Source of the DNA: Adiantum capillus-veneris
Taxonomy: Eukaryota > Streptophyta > Polypodiopsida > Polypodiales > Pteridaceae
Direction: 5' to 3'
NCBI GenBank assembly: GCA_014529385.2
Contig: CM043958.1
Span: 122,792,817-122,850,816 of the forward strand
Length of the DNA: 58,000 nucleotides
The notes below the pieces were generated by a model that did no database searches, was not told where the DNA came from, and worked only from the letters and a program-made list of their open reading frames with translations. Both the position numbers and the translations under genes were made by a program. Shown in pieces: positions 45,050 through 56,303 of this stretch (the stretch's first letter is position 1; each line of letters starts with the position of its first letter).

Positions 45050-46615
45050 ATGCAAGCTGTAGAGAAGGCCAAGAAAAGGGTATCCCAAAAAGAAAAGATG
45101 CAAGAGCTACCACCATAACAACTGGACCCTAGTTCAGTAAAGACTACCAAAGCAATGTACTTGTCTAGAGAACAGTTTGAGAAAAACAATACAACAATTT
45201 CCACAGGCAGGTTCAAGAGTGAAGAAATACACCAAGTAGAGTTGCAACTACTACCAAAAGAAATCTATGATGTCGTTGCAAAGCCAGACACAAAGGAGAC
45301 CAACAGAAGGCTCGGCCTCAGGGACTTCTACAACCAGGAACCATGCGGCGTAGATTTCCAGAAAGCCTATGAGTTGTTGGCTACAATTAAAGAGCATGGA
45401 TCAGCCCAAATCATCGACCAACAAGGGCAGAAAGTAGAAGTGGTTATAACAAAGGAAATTGTGGCCCAGGAACTAAAGTTGCCGATAGAAGGGATGACAA
45501 TGAGGGCCCGAGACAGGAAGACAACAGGCACCTTCACCAAGGAAACTGCTTGCTGCAACCTTAGCCGACCTCATCCAAAAGCAAGTGGAAGAATCAACAC
45601 GTTTGTATCATCAACACTTCCATTATCTAGCAAAGAGACTACCATGGTACACCACCCCTAATCATGCAGTTGCGACTACATTTACCCAAGTGTTGAAGTC
45701 GACAACCAGGAAATCAAATGATCATGCTCAGTATGTGTTATCAACACTAAAGGGCACCAAGAAAGAACGTAAGATCACCTATCTGGGCGCACCTGAAGTA
45801 TTGACAAGAATAGCATACCACGCTATTGGCATGGCAGACAATTTGCCACCTGTCCCAGATCAGAACACATGGATTGTGTCTACATAGCCTTCTCTAAGAA
45901 CTGCTTGGTCATCAAAGAGAGTTTACAAGTCAGATGAAAAATCGGCAGAAAGCTCCCATGAAGCTCATAGCAGCGAGAGCTCGAATGATGAAGAAAGGCG
46001 GGCCATAATAGAAGAGATGAAAAAGAAATCTGTAGCTGCACACCAAGAGGAGCCTCAACAAAAAAAGGTGAGGTTTGAAAGGGAAAAACAAACTTACGAA
46101 AGAAGTCGCCAAGCTGTAGGTGAGGACCCGGCAAAGTGGGTTCCAAAAGAGATAAGGGGTCTCAAAACTAAGAGCCCTGCAAGGAAAGAAGCAGAGGACC
46201 CCACAAAATTTCTTGAACGGATGTATGCAGAGGCAGAAGCCCCAAGTTAAAAGAAGCTCAAGAGGCTGAGAGGAGAGCCAGAGAAGAAGCAACAGAGCAA
46301 CAAGCACAAGCAGAGGCTACTGCACAAAGAGAGACATAGAACTATCAAGAAGAAATTTCTCTGAAGCCTACCTCACCCGCTACAAAACAGGCAGACCACC
46401 CAATGCCAAGCCCTCCACCTTCACCAATAGTTAGACCCATTGAGGGCGAGGAAGCCAAACAAAAGGAGCCTGAACCACATGAGAAAACAAGTTTTGAGCA
46501 GCCAAAAGCAACAGAGATAGAGGCCACCCCCTCTACAACCACCCAACAAGAAACGAACGAGGCATCCACAAAGCCTCAAGAAGTAAAGGCAGCCAAGGCA
46601 ACCGCAACACCTTAA
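45050..46615 (+). pseudogene. Extra (env-position) ORF of element C, homologous to the ORF of element A
   Basis: ATG at 45050, five bases after the candidate acceptor. The N-terminal part (KEIVAQELKLPIEGMTMRAR) is not visible in element A because the window cuts it. Then LYHQHFHYLAKRLPWYTTPN and GAPEVLTRIAYHAIGMAD, clearly homologous to element A around residues 10-100 (GGAEVLTRIAYEAIGARD), a basic patch, KWVPKEIRGL (KWVPDPTKVG in A) and a Pro/Glu-rich tail. Breaks: TAA at 45116-45118, a frameshift near 45545, TAG at 45885-45887, TAA at 46248-46250 with a frame change, and TAG near 46337. The C-terminal domain seen in A is missing. Function unknown. Confidence 0.75.
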
Positions 46616-46642
46616 GGAGAGGTAGATGTAGACATGTAGTAG

Positions 46643-46946
46643 TGTTAGTGTGTATACGCGCTTCACCAGGGGCACTTTTCTCCCACTGGGTTTTTCTCCC
46701 TGGACATCTGGTGTGAAAGGACACCTTATCTCTTAGGGTCTCATATAAGCTTTGTAGCTCTGAGTTTGTATATACTCTATTATTCTAATACAGAGAGATA
46801 GACTACAAAGATCTCGTACGCAAGCTCTGTGTCTTCTCCTTCTCCATCTTCTTCCTACTATGAGTTGCTATCTTCCTTCTGTTTCCTGTTTCATCATCTT
46901 CAACGGTAGAAACCTCGACACAACCACAAGCAACCACCACAACACA
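46643..46946 (+). repeat. LTR-like sequence, about 304 bp
   Basis: Starts TGTTAGTGTG and ends CAACACA (TGTT/AACA-type ends), with a TATA-like CATATAAG and a CTAATACAGAGAGATAGA segment as in Copia LTRs. Neither 5-bp flanks nor a primer site support it, so it may be a truncated element end or a solo LTR. Confidence 0.45.
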
Positions 46947-47650
46947 TGTTTGTCATTGTGGTGATTCAAGGAGGCATTGTGGAGAAAACAAGCACAGAGA
47001 AAGAAAAAAAAAAAAGTGTGGTTTCCCTTTCAAGGAACAAGTGCAATTTAGCAAAGGAGTTGATGAAGTCACCATTATGCTCCATACTATGCATGAGGGC
47101 CATGTTTTTGGCTCTCAAGCTGACTTATATTATCTACCCGTTCATCCACGGGTGCTTCAGTGTTGTATGGAGGATTATTTTGATGTTGATACATGTTTCC
47201 AAAATATTAGTTTCGAAAGAAAACTTCCATATGCAGCAAGCATCACCGCTAGACCGCAAAACTTTTCGCTTCTTCATGATCTCAAAGGAGGTCCAATAGT
47301 TGGCATACAGCCTACGACACGAAGGTAGTAAGATAATTTGCTTTTCCTACCAACCCTTTAAGTCCTTAACCATTTTGTTTTCCGTAAGATGAATATCTGG
47401 GAATGATTGGTCTGAGATGTATATGGAGGTTGTAAAGTTAGAATCGGGGTCAAGGGTGTCTTACCTTCATTTTTTTTGGTCGCTACTCTTCTATGCTTAT
47501 GTAGATGTTTGTTACCTTTCAAAGGTCATATATGTCCAGCGATACAATCCGATTGCACTGCTGGACATCAATAAGCCATTTGTTGTCATCATTCAAGATG
47601 CTTGGTACGGTTATGGGATGGTCAAAACCCAGCCAGTGGTTCTATCATAG
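46945..47650 (+). pseudogene. Two exon-like pieces of an unrecognised gene
   Basis: One frame is open from 46945 to 47328 (GVDEVTIMLHTMHEGHVFGS, YYLPVHPRVLQCCMEDYFDV, ASITARPQNFSLLHDLKGG) and ends at a possible donor (GAAG/GTAGTA). A second piece follows at about 47525-47650 (VIYVQRYNPIALLDINKPF, IIQDAWYGYGMVKTQPVVLS). The text looks like genuine, non-transposon protein but I cannot name a family. It may be a captured or degenerate host gene. Confidence 0.4.
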
Positions 47651-47756
47651 CATGTGACCACGAGGTGTCACATATTGATTGTGACCGACATTCATAGACA
47701 TTCATAGTAACACGGACAAAACCAACTTACAAAATGATATGAGATATACATCACCC

Positions 47757-50284
47757 TCACATTTCACATAGAAAATGCTTTAGTTGGAAAGTTACAAAAG
47801 CCTTGTTTAACCAAATGAGTGTTAGCTTTATCATACCAAGCAAGAGGAGACCACTTCTTGACCCATACAAAGTCATTTTGCATAATATATAGTGCTCAAA
47901 TATATCACCATTCAAGAAAGTAGTAACAATGCTTGATTGATGTACATCCCATTTAAAGTGGGGTGCTAATGCACATATGATGCATGATGATAACTTGAAC
48001 ACGGTACAACTAGACATAGGTGCATCCAATTTATATCACACAAAATATGCACCAACCATTTTGGCATACCCCTAGCCTCTTCATTCTCAATCCTCTCCAC
48101 ATCAAGTATATCATGTACATCTGCATCAGTAATAGACTAATCTTTAATGTTTTTTGAAACCCCCATAGTCTGTACATTTGTCTCATTGGAACTTACATTC
48201 AAGTTTTTGCCATTAAAAAGAGGCAACAAAGTGTCATAAATATCCTGTGAACTTACATTACCGTCTTTGGTACATGATAATAAAGGTTGAATAGAATCTT
48301 TTACAAATACAGAATCTTGTGAAACTGAGATACGTTTTGACCGATAACATTTGGTACTAGGACTATAACCAATAAAAATGCATTTGACAGCCTTATCATC
48401 CAAATTTCTACACTATGTTTGTGGCACCAAAGCATAAGTTAGACCAACAAGAATGTGCATGTGATCAATAGATGGCTTCTTATCATGCTATTCTTCATAA
48501 GGAGTCTTAGATTGCAAAGCTTTAGTAGGACACTTGTTGAGTACAAAGGTAGCACACATGATAGCCTCAAGCCAAAACAAATGTGGTAAAGCTTGACTCT
48601 TGACCATGCAATGTGCCATCTTCGTAAGCAACTTATTTTCCCTCTCAAAAAAATCATTTGATAAGGTGCATATGATATCGCATATTGGTGTTTTATCCCA
48701 CACCTAGCCAAAAATGTATTAAACTCATGAGACATAAAGTCTCCCCCTCGATCTGAACAGAGGGAGCCCATGATACATTTAGAGACATTTTCAGCCAAAA
48801 CTAGAAATCTCTTGAAGAACATGAACACTTCAAATTTTCTTTAAGTGGACACACTAATGCAAACCTAGAGTAATCATCAATGAAAGTCACAAAGTATAGG
48901 TAATTAACCAAGGATGGAGTTTGCATAGGCCCATAAACATCACTATGCACAAGTTGTAACCTGCATGTAGCCCTTATTGAACCATCCTTTAGAAACTTTG
49001 ATCGTTGCATTTTACCCAGAATAGAACCTTCACAAACATGCTTAGAAGGTGATTCAAGAGGGAGAAAAGAAGGAACCATATCAAATTTTGTAAACGCAAC
49101 AAATCGGCAAAATTTAGATGCCCAAAATGTGTATGCCAAAATTTTGCATATGAAATAGCTTTTGAATCCACAACTGCATTTGAATTTTTTTTCCCACACT
49201 TGTTATACAAAGTGAGCTTATAGAGCCCATGTCACAAGATGCCAGATGTAACAATTTCATCACCAAATTTGAGATATGAATTGTACATCTTTCATCCACA
49301 AATTTGACAACAAGACCAAGTCTTATAAGTGCAGATACGGAAAAAGGTTCTTTTTTATCCCCAATACGTAAAGTGCATCAACAAGTGTGACAAAACTACC
49401 ATTTTTTATGATTAACATAATCTTTCCAACTCCCTTGACTAAATAAGATGCATTGTTGTCACAAGTGACCGTCTTCCCATGAGGGACAACCTTGAGAGAG
49501 GTAAACATGTGCTTTGTAGCACATCAAAGTACCAAACATGTGGCTCCGGAGCAACTGACATACATGCACCATGGACAGAAGGATCACAAGTACACTCTAC
49601 ACAAGATGCCCATTCTATATCTCCATCAACATCACAATCTCCATTTACAAAATATTTTGCGATAGCCGCATTGGCAGTAGAATCATTCTCTTTCTTCTTG
49701 GCTTCTTTGCCTTTAACTTAGGATATTGCTTGATCAAGTGATCATTAGCCTTGCAGTAATGGAAATGCATCTATTTCTTTCCTTTTTCACAAGAATCCCT
49801 AGATGAATTTCTATTAACAGAAGCACTAGACATGGCTGGGCTTCCACTCGTAGAAGAACCACGAGAAGTGGATGCATTATTGTTACCACTTCCTCTTTGA
49901 GTAATAACAAAAGCCTATTCAATCACACACTGTTTAGCCTTGTTCTTTTTGAAAGCGACTCCTGTAATACCGACAATGTGCACCATGCATAAAACTTGAT
50001 AGCTTGAGGGTTTCCTTGGGTCATAAGTTTCAAAGTACTAGGAAAATTTTGGTAAGAATTTGGCAATGCATTGAGAACAGTCTCTACAAATGAACTATTA
50101 AAAATAAATTCTTCTACAAAAATGAGTTTCTCATTGATATCCTTGATACCAGCAAGAAAAGTGCTCTAATGACCTTTGAAAACAGAACATGCGTCATCAT
50201 GTAAGCCCACAATGGGTAGTTATCCCCATCCAATTTGTCCTCAACAGTAAACATCTTGAAAACATTTGTGTTGTTGTCAGCCAT
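47757..50284 (-). mobile_element. Ty1/Copia element, truncated and decayed
   Basis: Minus strand, from gag at 50284 (MADNNTNVF, then VEDKLDGDNYPLWAYMM) to a degenerate zinc knuckle (MHFHYCKANDHLIKQYPK, about 49740-49770), protease end (LVDALYVLGIKKNLFPY, 49340), GAG-pre-integrase (FWHTHFGHLNFADLLRLQ, 49110), integrase (LVHSDVYGPMQTPSLVNYLY, GSLCSDRGGDFMSHEFNTF), post-core CIFIGYSPSTKCYR and the first RT motif (HFKWDVHQSSIVTTFLNGDI, about 47930), where it ends. No LTRs recognised. Frame changes and stops throughout. Confidence 0.85.
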
Positions 50285-50769
50285 GTCCAATGACATGCAC
50301 CTGGTGTGAGAACTCGCCCAAAAGAGGAAAAATGAAGTAGGACTAACATGCATTAGATAGCACAACCCAAAGAGGATTATATGGAACTTGTTATGCAAAA
50401 AATTACACTGACCAAAATACTTCACAAAAGGATGAAATCTCCTACGCAATACTGCATGTGGCCTCTTTGAATTTGTGGCACCATCTGAACTTCCCCTCCC
50501 AGATGTCTAGTTTCTTGTCTCCTCTGAAGCTCTCCCATCCAAACTTATTGGGCATTCCCCTTGGTTTAATATGGTAAATTTCTTAGGCCCATTGCTACTG
50601 CTACTCTTGAGCCCTTTTTTACCTAAAAGTATTTTTTAAAGGTCAATTTTAGCTATGAAGAATATATCCATAAAGGCTAACATCCTTTCTATCTTCTTTG
50701 TGTCATACTTTTGACATCGCTCTTGAGGATGCGTTGCTTTCTTCCATGTTCTAGTATTATTTGTGTGGA
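50285..50769. other. Spacer, no gene seen
   Basis: Possible leader of the Copia element on the minus strand; no initiator-tRNA primer site found. Confidence 0.4.
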
Positions 50770-51060
50770 CCTAAATTCTTTGCTTCAGAGACACTATGGG
50801 CATATAGAACAACCTACAAGATCACTATTGGAATAACACCGTTCATAATGGGGTATGGCACAAAGGATGTATTCCCTAAAGAATTTGCAGTTCTCAGTCT
50901 CAGAGTTGTAGCTGAACATGAGGGATTATAACACTAACCTCAAAAAGAGACTAGACGACTAACTGAACAAAGGAAACATTGGCATAATGGTAGATTGGAA
51001 GCGCGTGAATTTCAAAAGAGGGATTTAGTTTTACGTGTCAATCTAAATTAAGGCCCAAGA
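50770..51060 (+). pseudogene. Gypsy integrase C-terminal fragment
   Basis: SETLWAYRTTYKITIGITPF, then MGYGTKDVFPKEF, LRVVAEHEG and EQRKHWHNGRLEAREFQK, the usual integrase end of plant Gypsy elements. Isolated and broken by a stop at about 50928. Confidence 0.8.
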
Positions 51061-51744
51061 AATTGAAAGTGCATGAATTTCATAACTAGGTCACTCACCA
51101 CCTAAGGATCATTCCCCAACAATGCTGTTAATGTTAGTGGGTCACCGCAATGGACGTCCATAGCATAGTTTTTTTGGCACTAACATACTCATGTCAATAC
51201 TCAGGGAAGTGACTTACATGGGGCAAAGATACTCTTTGAGGGTTTCAATCTTTTGGAAATGAACCTAACAAGCAAACGCATCAACTCAAGAAGAAAATTA
51301 CCAACTCCAAAATCAAAAGGTTTGCCTACGCCTTTCTCACTTCTTTCAGTCTTCATGTGTTTTCATTGACTAAAAGGACTCGTATAGCCATAAAACTTTA
51401 AGGGAAGCTATATTAGGTCTAAGGGGACAATTTCACATAGTCTGGTGGCGATCTCTGGTGGCGATCTGACAAGGTACCAATATCATGATCCATCATGTAC
51501 TAGGTCATAAAAGCTGCAACAGAACAAGTCAAATAGGTCACCCTGGTCTAATAACACTCTCCTACGGTCAACACTTAAAAAAAATATGATTATGTTGCAA
51601 GTTCTAACAATTTTTCTCCTATTGGTAGTGTCATTTTAACTACAACTGAACATAATCATTAGGACAATAGAAATGCGTAGGTTCATGCATTGATTGTATT
51701 GTCTATCAATCGTACCATTACTCCTCGCATTTATTTAGCCAAAA
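51061..51744. other. Spacer, no gene seen
   Basis: Only a 14-bp tandem duplication (TCTGGTGGCGATCT) near 51440-51468. Confidence 0.4.
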
Positions 51745-52085
51745 CAACAAAATGGGCGATATTCTAATTGAATTGTATGAAAGATGTAATGAGGCAAAAC
51801 TATCATTTCTATGCAAGTAGCTAGAATCAAAGATCATGCATGAGGAAGATGAAATGGACCTTTTTTAAGTTGAAATCAAAGATATCAATGAGCAAATTAT
51901 TGCTACAGGTGAATTCATTCCCAACCATTCACTCGTGCAGACTGCCTTGGATGAATTACATATACGTATGAGACTTTTGCTTCAACTTTGAGACTTGTTG
52001 CACATGGCAATGATAATGCTATTAAGTTTGATGCATTTGTCACTTTGCTATTACAAGAGGCTATGTTAAGAACAAAATAATGTCA
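51745..52085 (+). pseudogene. Copia gag (UBN2-like) fragment
   Basis: RCNEAKLSFL, HEEDEMDLF.VEIKDINEQI, LVQTALDELHI, then in another frame YETFASTLRL and FVTLLLQEAML: the middle of a Copia gag. Orientation is opposite to the Copia at 47757-50284. Confidence 0.7.
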
Positions 52086-52602
52086 ACACTAGGTTGGTAG
52101 TGGGACACTTTTATGTCCTGTTAAGTGACCATTTTACTTGAATTATTTGAAGAGTTTGAAAATGAATTTCTAGGTGCTATGGAGATCCTGCGACGATATC
52201 CTCTACTAGATAGCTATTAGTTACCTTATTTAAGCACTGTGATGAGGGCATTGCATTATGTCAAACAAATTATGTGATGAGGGTATTGTATTATGTTATA
52301 AAAATTTGCTATGCATATTTGGACTTCATGATTACAAACCAATTGCCACTCTAATGGAACAAGTTTGAAGTTGATTTCTACATGACTTTGGAGATCCTAT
52401 GATGTTATTCTCTATTGGATAGCTATTGGTTACCTCGTTTATGTATGCATTACAAGGCCAATATTTAATTTTCAGCCTCACACGTGACATAATTTATTCA
52501 TAGCCTAGGGTTTAAACCTTTGCAGACAATTAAGAGGATCTTTTCCTTGGCACTCTAAATCTTGGGTTGTTTTATCCCAAAGCGGCATCATTGCCGACAT
52601 AA
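52086..52602. other. Spacer with a diverged direct duplication
   Basis: GGAGATCCT..GATAGCTATT..TTACC occurs at about 52180 and again at about 52390. No gene seen. Confidence 0.45.
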
Positions 52603-52815
52603 ATGCATGCTTTTTATTGTTGCAGTGACAAAGGAGTGTCCACGAGTGATTTTTATTTCATGCTCAACAATTCATGCACATCATGGTTGAGTAAGAAGCA
52701 ATCTACTATGGCCACCTCTAGTTGTGAAACTGAGTACAAGGAAACTTGCACAACTCCGATTGAGTGTGTGTGTGGCTCAGATGCCTTATGGTTGATTTGG
52801 GAATTGTTGGTAGCG
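52603..52815 (+). pseudogene. Copia RNase H fragment
   Basis: MLNNSCTSWLSKKQSTMATS then CETEYKETCTTPIECVCG and ALWLIWELL, the standard Copia RNase H core (SW-x-SKKQ...SSTEAEY...E..WL). Broken after the core. Confidence 0.85.
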
Positions 52816-54680
52816 AGGGACCGCCTTGGCATGCAAGGTCATGCAAGGGATTGAGCCAGAGTGCAAAAGTTCAATTCCATGAGAGGGATTGAGCCTGTGT
52901 GTATAAGTTTAAAAATATAGTGATGTTTGATGGTCTTTCACTATCCATGCAATTTACACAAAAATACCTTGAGTATTCAAAGAGAAACTCTCCATATTTG
53001 GATGGTGTAGCGTAAGACAAAAAGAACATGTTCGATGTAACTCAAGAAAGGGTATGCGACAATAACATACAAGAAGTAAGAGAAATCAAGCCTAAGGACA
53101 ATTGTGGTTGTCCTCGGAGTCAAAATCATGCTTATATGGCTCCGAGAAGATCTACTCATCACAAGCTATCTTTTTTTGGGCTTATGGGAAAAAGAGTTTT
53201 AGGCTGGAGGTTATTGCCACATGCCAAATGCTTTGACATCTTCCCAAAACTCAAAGCTTTGTAGAATTCATCAAAGATGGCTTCAAGAGGCTTTTGTATA
53301 TAGATAATCACTATTTATTCAACAATTTTCTTTCTAATTTTTGTCGAAACCTTGCAAGGAGGGAATCATAATCTATGAACAATTGTATTTTTCTTGTCAA
53401 AATCATGAATATGGAGCGGATATCGAGTACAACTACTTGGATCCTTTGAAATTTAAGTTGAATTGCTCAATTCTCCTATTCTTTCAAAGGCAAGAACGGG
53501 GATAGGTCGGCAATGTCTTATTAACCCATGTACATTGTAGTTTTTGTGTTTTCTTTGCACTTTTGGGTTCTGCAAGAAAACACTATAGCATGCAAAGATT
53601 TCAAAACCTTTGAAGCTCGTGCTTTGGCTAGCAACAAAAACAAGGCCAATTTACTACAGTATGGCTATTCTGGCTTGACCCTTGCAATTTTTATCATGCA
53701 TGGCATGTGAGTGCTTGAAGAAGCATTAAAAGTCTTCGAGCCCAGAGAATAGACCAAGGTTCATTAGTGAGCTGTCATTAAATTCGTTTGTGAGTTATCA
53801 TTATGCAAAGAAAGGCTTCCGTTTTATGCATATGGCATAGTAGATTCCAAAGTTTGAATTATGCTATTAGCATACAAACTAAGGGATTTGCAAGTATATA
53901 TGCAAGTACATCTTATGGGTGCCAGAATGAACCAAGGCAAGAAGAGATCTACAAGGTACCTAGGAAATGTTTTAGGTATATCAAAATCCACAACTATGAG
54001 TTGGATTAAAAGTAAGATACTTTAGCAAAGCTACAACTACGAGCCAAATACAAAACTCAAAAACTTGAACTAGGGGGCCTTAGAAGGGATTTTAATCCTC
54101 AACTACCATTTCAACATTTGGATTTCATGACAACTACCACAACACCATTGACAAGAAAGTGCTTTGAAGTCCATATAGGAAGCAAGGTTTCTACCCTATG
54201 CTAATGCCTTGCTTATTGCATTTGAATCTATGATAAGGCACCAAGGGATGGGGACTTGGCATTATTGAGATACAAGTTTTCACTTACTTATGACGATGTC
54301 AAATTGTAATTGAATGTATCAAATTCAATTTTCAATAGTGCAAGGCACTTAAAGGTATTGATTGAAATCATTGAGGTCATGATTGTAGTCAAGGGCTTAT
54401 CAATCAATTTATTTTGAGCTGCATGCAAGGCATGCCTATATAGTGGACCTAATTCCACATAAGCTGTTTTTATGCTTTTGCTATGACATAGGATACTCTG
54501 TCAACCAAGATGGATTCAAAGTAAGGTGGTATCTGCATGCACTGCAAGTGCATGATTAATTTACAATAAGTAACATCTTGTTTGTTTCCAATGATTTTTA
54601 TTGATGGTTCTCTTGTTAAAGATGTTGCATGCATTACCAATAGATTTAAATTTCCACTCATTAGAAGTAATTGATTCTTG
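52816..54680. other. Spacer, no gene recognised
   Basis: Short frames only (at most 78 codons) with no family motif. May hold further decayed Copia sequence. Confidence 0.4.
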
Positions 54681-54880
54681 TTAGCAGCAAGCTAACTCGG
54701 ATGCCATTTTTTGGAGCTCTCATTGTAAAAACATTTATTATTTTGATGAATCAGAAATATTGTAACTCCTATTTTTTTGGATAAACCTTGTAATTGATGA
54801 GACGGGGCTACAAGCTTCCAAATTGTATCAACCTGTCTTTACCTAGATTTAGTTAGAGCTCACGGATTATTAGCTCATTT
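54681..54880 (+). repeat. 5' LTR fragment of C2
   Basis: Homologous to 34987-35180, truncated at its 3' side before the TATA box. Confidence 0.85.
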
Positions 54881-54882
54881 TC

Positions 54883-55567
54883 TCAATGAGCTAATTGAGT
54901 ATCTGCTTAATGAATTTATGGTCATCCATAACAAATCACCTCCCAATCACCCACAAGCAAATGGACAAGCTGAGCATACGAATAAAATTCTTAGCTCGGT
55001 ATTGACTAAAGTGGTAGTTTATGAAGGATAGACTGGGAAATGAATCTCCATGTGGCTCTATGGGCTTATCGAGTTTCATTCAAAACAACTTTAATGCTAC
55101 ACCCGTTAACCTTGTTTATGGTCTTGATGCCATATTGCCAATAGAATTTCTATTGCCGACTAAGGGTAGCTAAGGATCTTGAGTGGACTGGACATGAATT
55201 GTCTGAGAGACTTGAAGATTTAAAAAAGCTAGATGAGCAAAGGATAACTGCTGTAGCTCACATCTATGCACAAAAGCAGAAACAAAAACAATTTTTTGAT
55301 TCCCATCTAATTACAAAAATCTTCAAACAAGGGGACTTAGTTTTAGTCTATTCCCTTAAGCAACACATTCCCAAGTTTAAGAAAAAGGGAAATAGACCGT
55401 TTATCATTGAAGATGTATCTCCAAATGGAGCAATTAAGTTATCCACCCTAGATGGTGAACCGATGGCTATTTGGATTAGTGGATGTCGTGTAACAAAGTA
55501 CAATCTGCCACTGACCAATGAATTGCTAGAAAGAATGCATGCAGCTAAGCAAAGAAAGATAAAATGA
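54883..55567 (+). pseudogene. Integrase C-terminal half of C2
   Basis: Contains QANGQAEHTNKILSSVLTKV (the third acidic residue region) and an open 122-codon frame (55199-55567) with TKIFKQGDLVLVYSLKQHI and KYNLPLTNELLERMHAAKQ. Less damaged than the equivalent in C. Confidence 0.82.
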
Positions 55568-56100
55568 CAGCAGGTTATTGATGAAGCCCAGGAGAAAGCT
55601 CGGCTTTGGGTACTCAAAAGGAAAGTTGCTCTCAAGAATTGACAAACACTTATTCCCATCAACACTCTGGAAATAGATGACCGACAATGGGAATTGCAGA
55701 AAGATGCAGTGTCAATGGATGATGAATGGTACAAATGTACTGGTCGACATAGGAGCTCGAGTAAATGCAGTCAGTTATTCCGCATACAAAAAAGCAACAA
55801 GTCAGTCTTTGACAACCAGAATAGTGACTATCAAGGGATGCAACAAGAACCCAACACCAACATTGGGAGTAGTCAGTTTAAATGTGATAGTACACGGATG
55901 TTCATGCCCTCATCAATTTGTATGCTTACCAGATGAACACATGAATGAGACAATGATTCTTGGAATCCCTGGATGCAGACTTACAAGGCAGTACCAGATT
56001 GGGATATCAAATAGTTCAAGATATCACCTAAAGGCGGACAACTCATTGTTCCAATTGCACAAAGCAAAGAGGAATGAAAAAAAGGTTACCAACAGAGTAA
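55568..56100 (+). pseudogene. Second retropepsin-like domain of C2
   Basis: LVDIGARVNAVSYSAYKKAT at about 55740, TPTLGVVSLNVIVHGCSCPH, QFVCLPDEHMNETMILGIPG. Better preserved than in C: only Ile replaces the Thr/Ser of the D-T/S-G motif, and the frame is open from 55677 to 56303. A frame change after ILGIPG disturbs the end. It lies at the same distance after the integrase as in C. Confidence 0.68.
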
Positions 56101-56303
56101 ACCACGAAGCAATCAATCTTCTCCATCCTATTGACAAGCAAATGCTACAAGTAGCATGCAAGGAGACATGCAAATTTGGGTACCAGAAGCACAGCTTAAG
56201 GACAAGCCGATTTAATTTGGGTGCCCAAAACATCATCGGCAATACCAAAGACGGTTCCAAGGTTCAAAACACAAAGACAAGCATCTCCGAACAAGGAACC
56301 TAA

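Larger units (their letters stand above)
34987..46642 (+). mobile_element. Large Ty3/Gypsy element C (Tat/Athila-like priming), 3' end missing
   Basis: Order: 5' LTR, primer site, gag, protease, RT, RNase H, integrase, a second retropepsin-like domain, about 3 kb of noncoding sequence with a possible internal promoter and intron, and an extra ORF shared with element A. The segment 40676-44265 recurs at 54883-58000 (copy C2), which shows that the post-integrase part belongs to the element. No matching 3' LTR follows; the extra ORF is cut near 46615. Left flank CAAGG (34982-34986) is the candidate target duplication. Confidence 0.8.

Noticed and set aside
46643-46946. 3' LTR of element C
   Set aside because: It lies close behind the extra ORF, but its sequence does not match the 5' LTR at 34987; only the generic TGTT/AACA-like ends agree. 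Listed as an unassigned LTR-like sequence.
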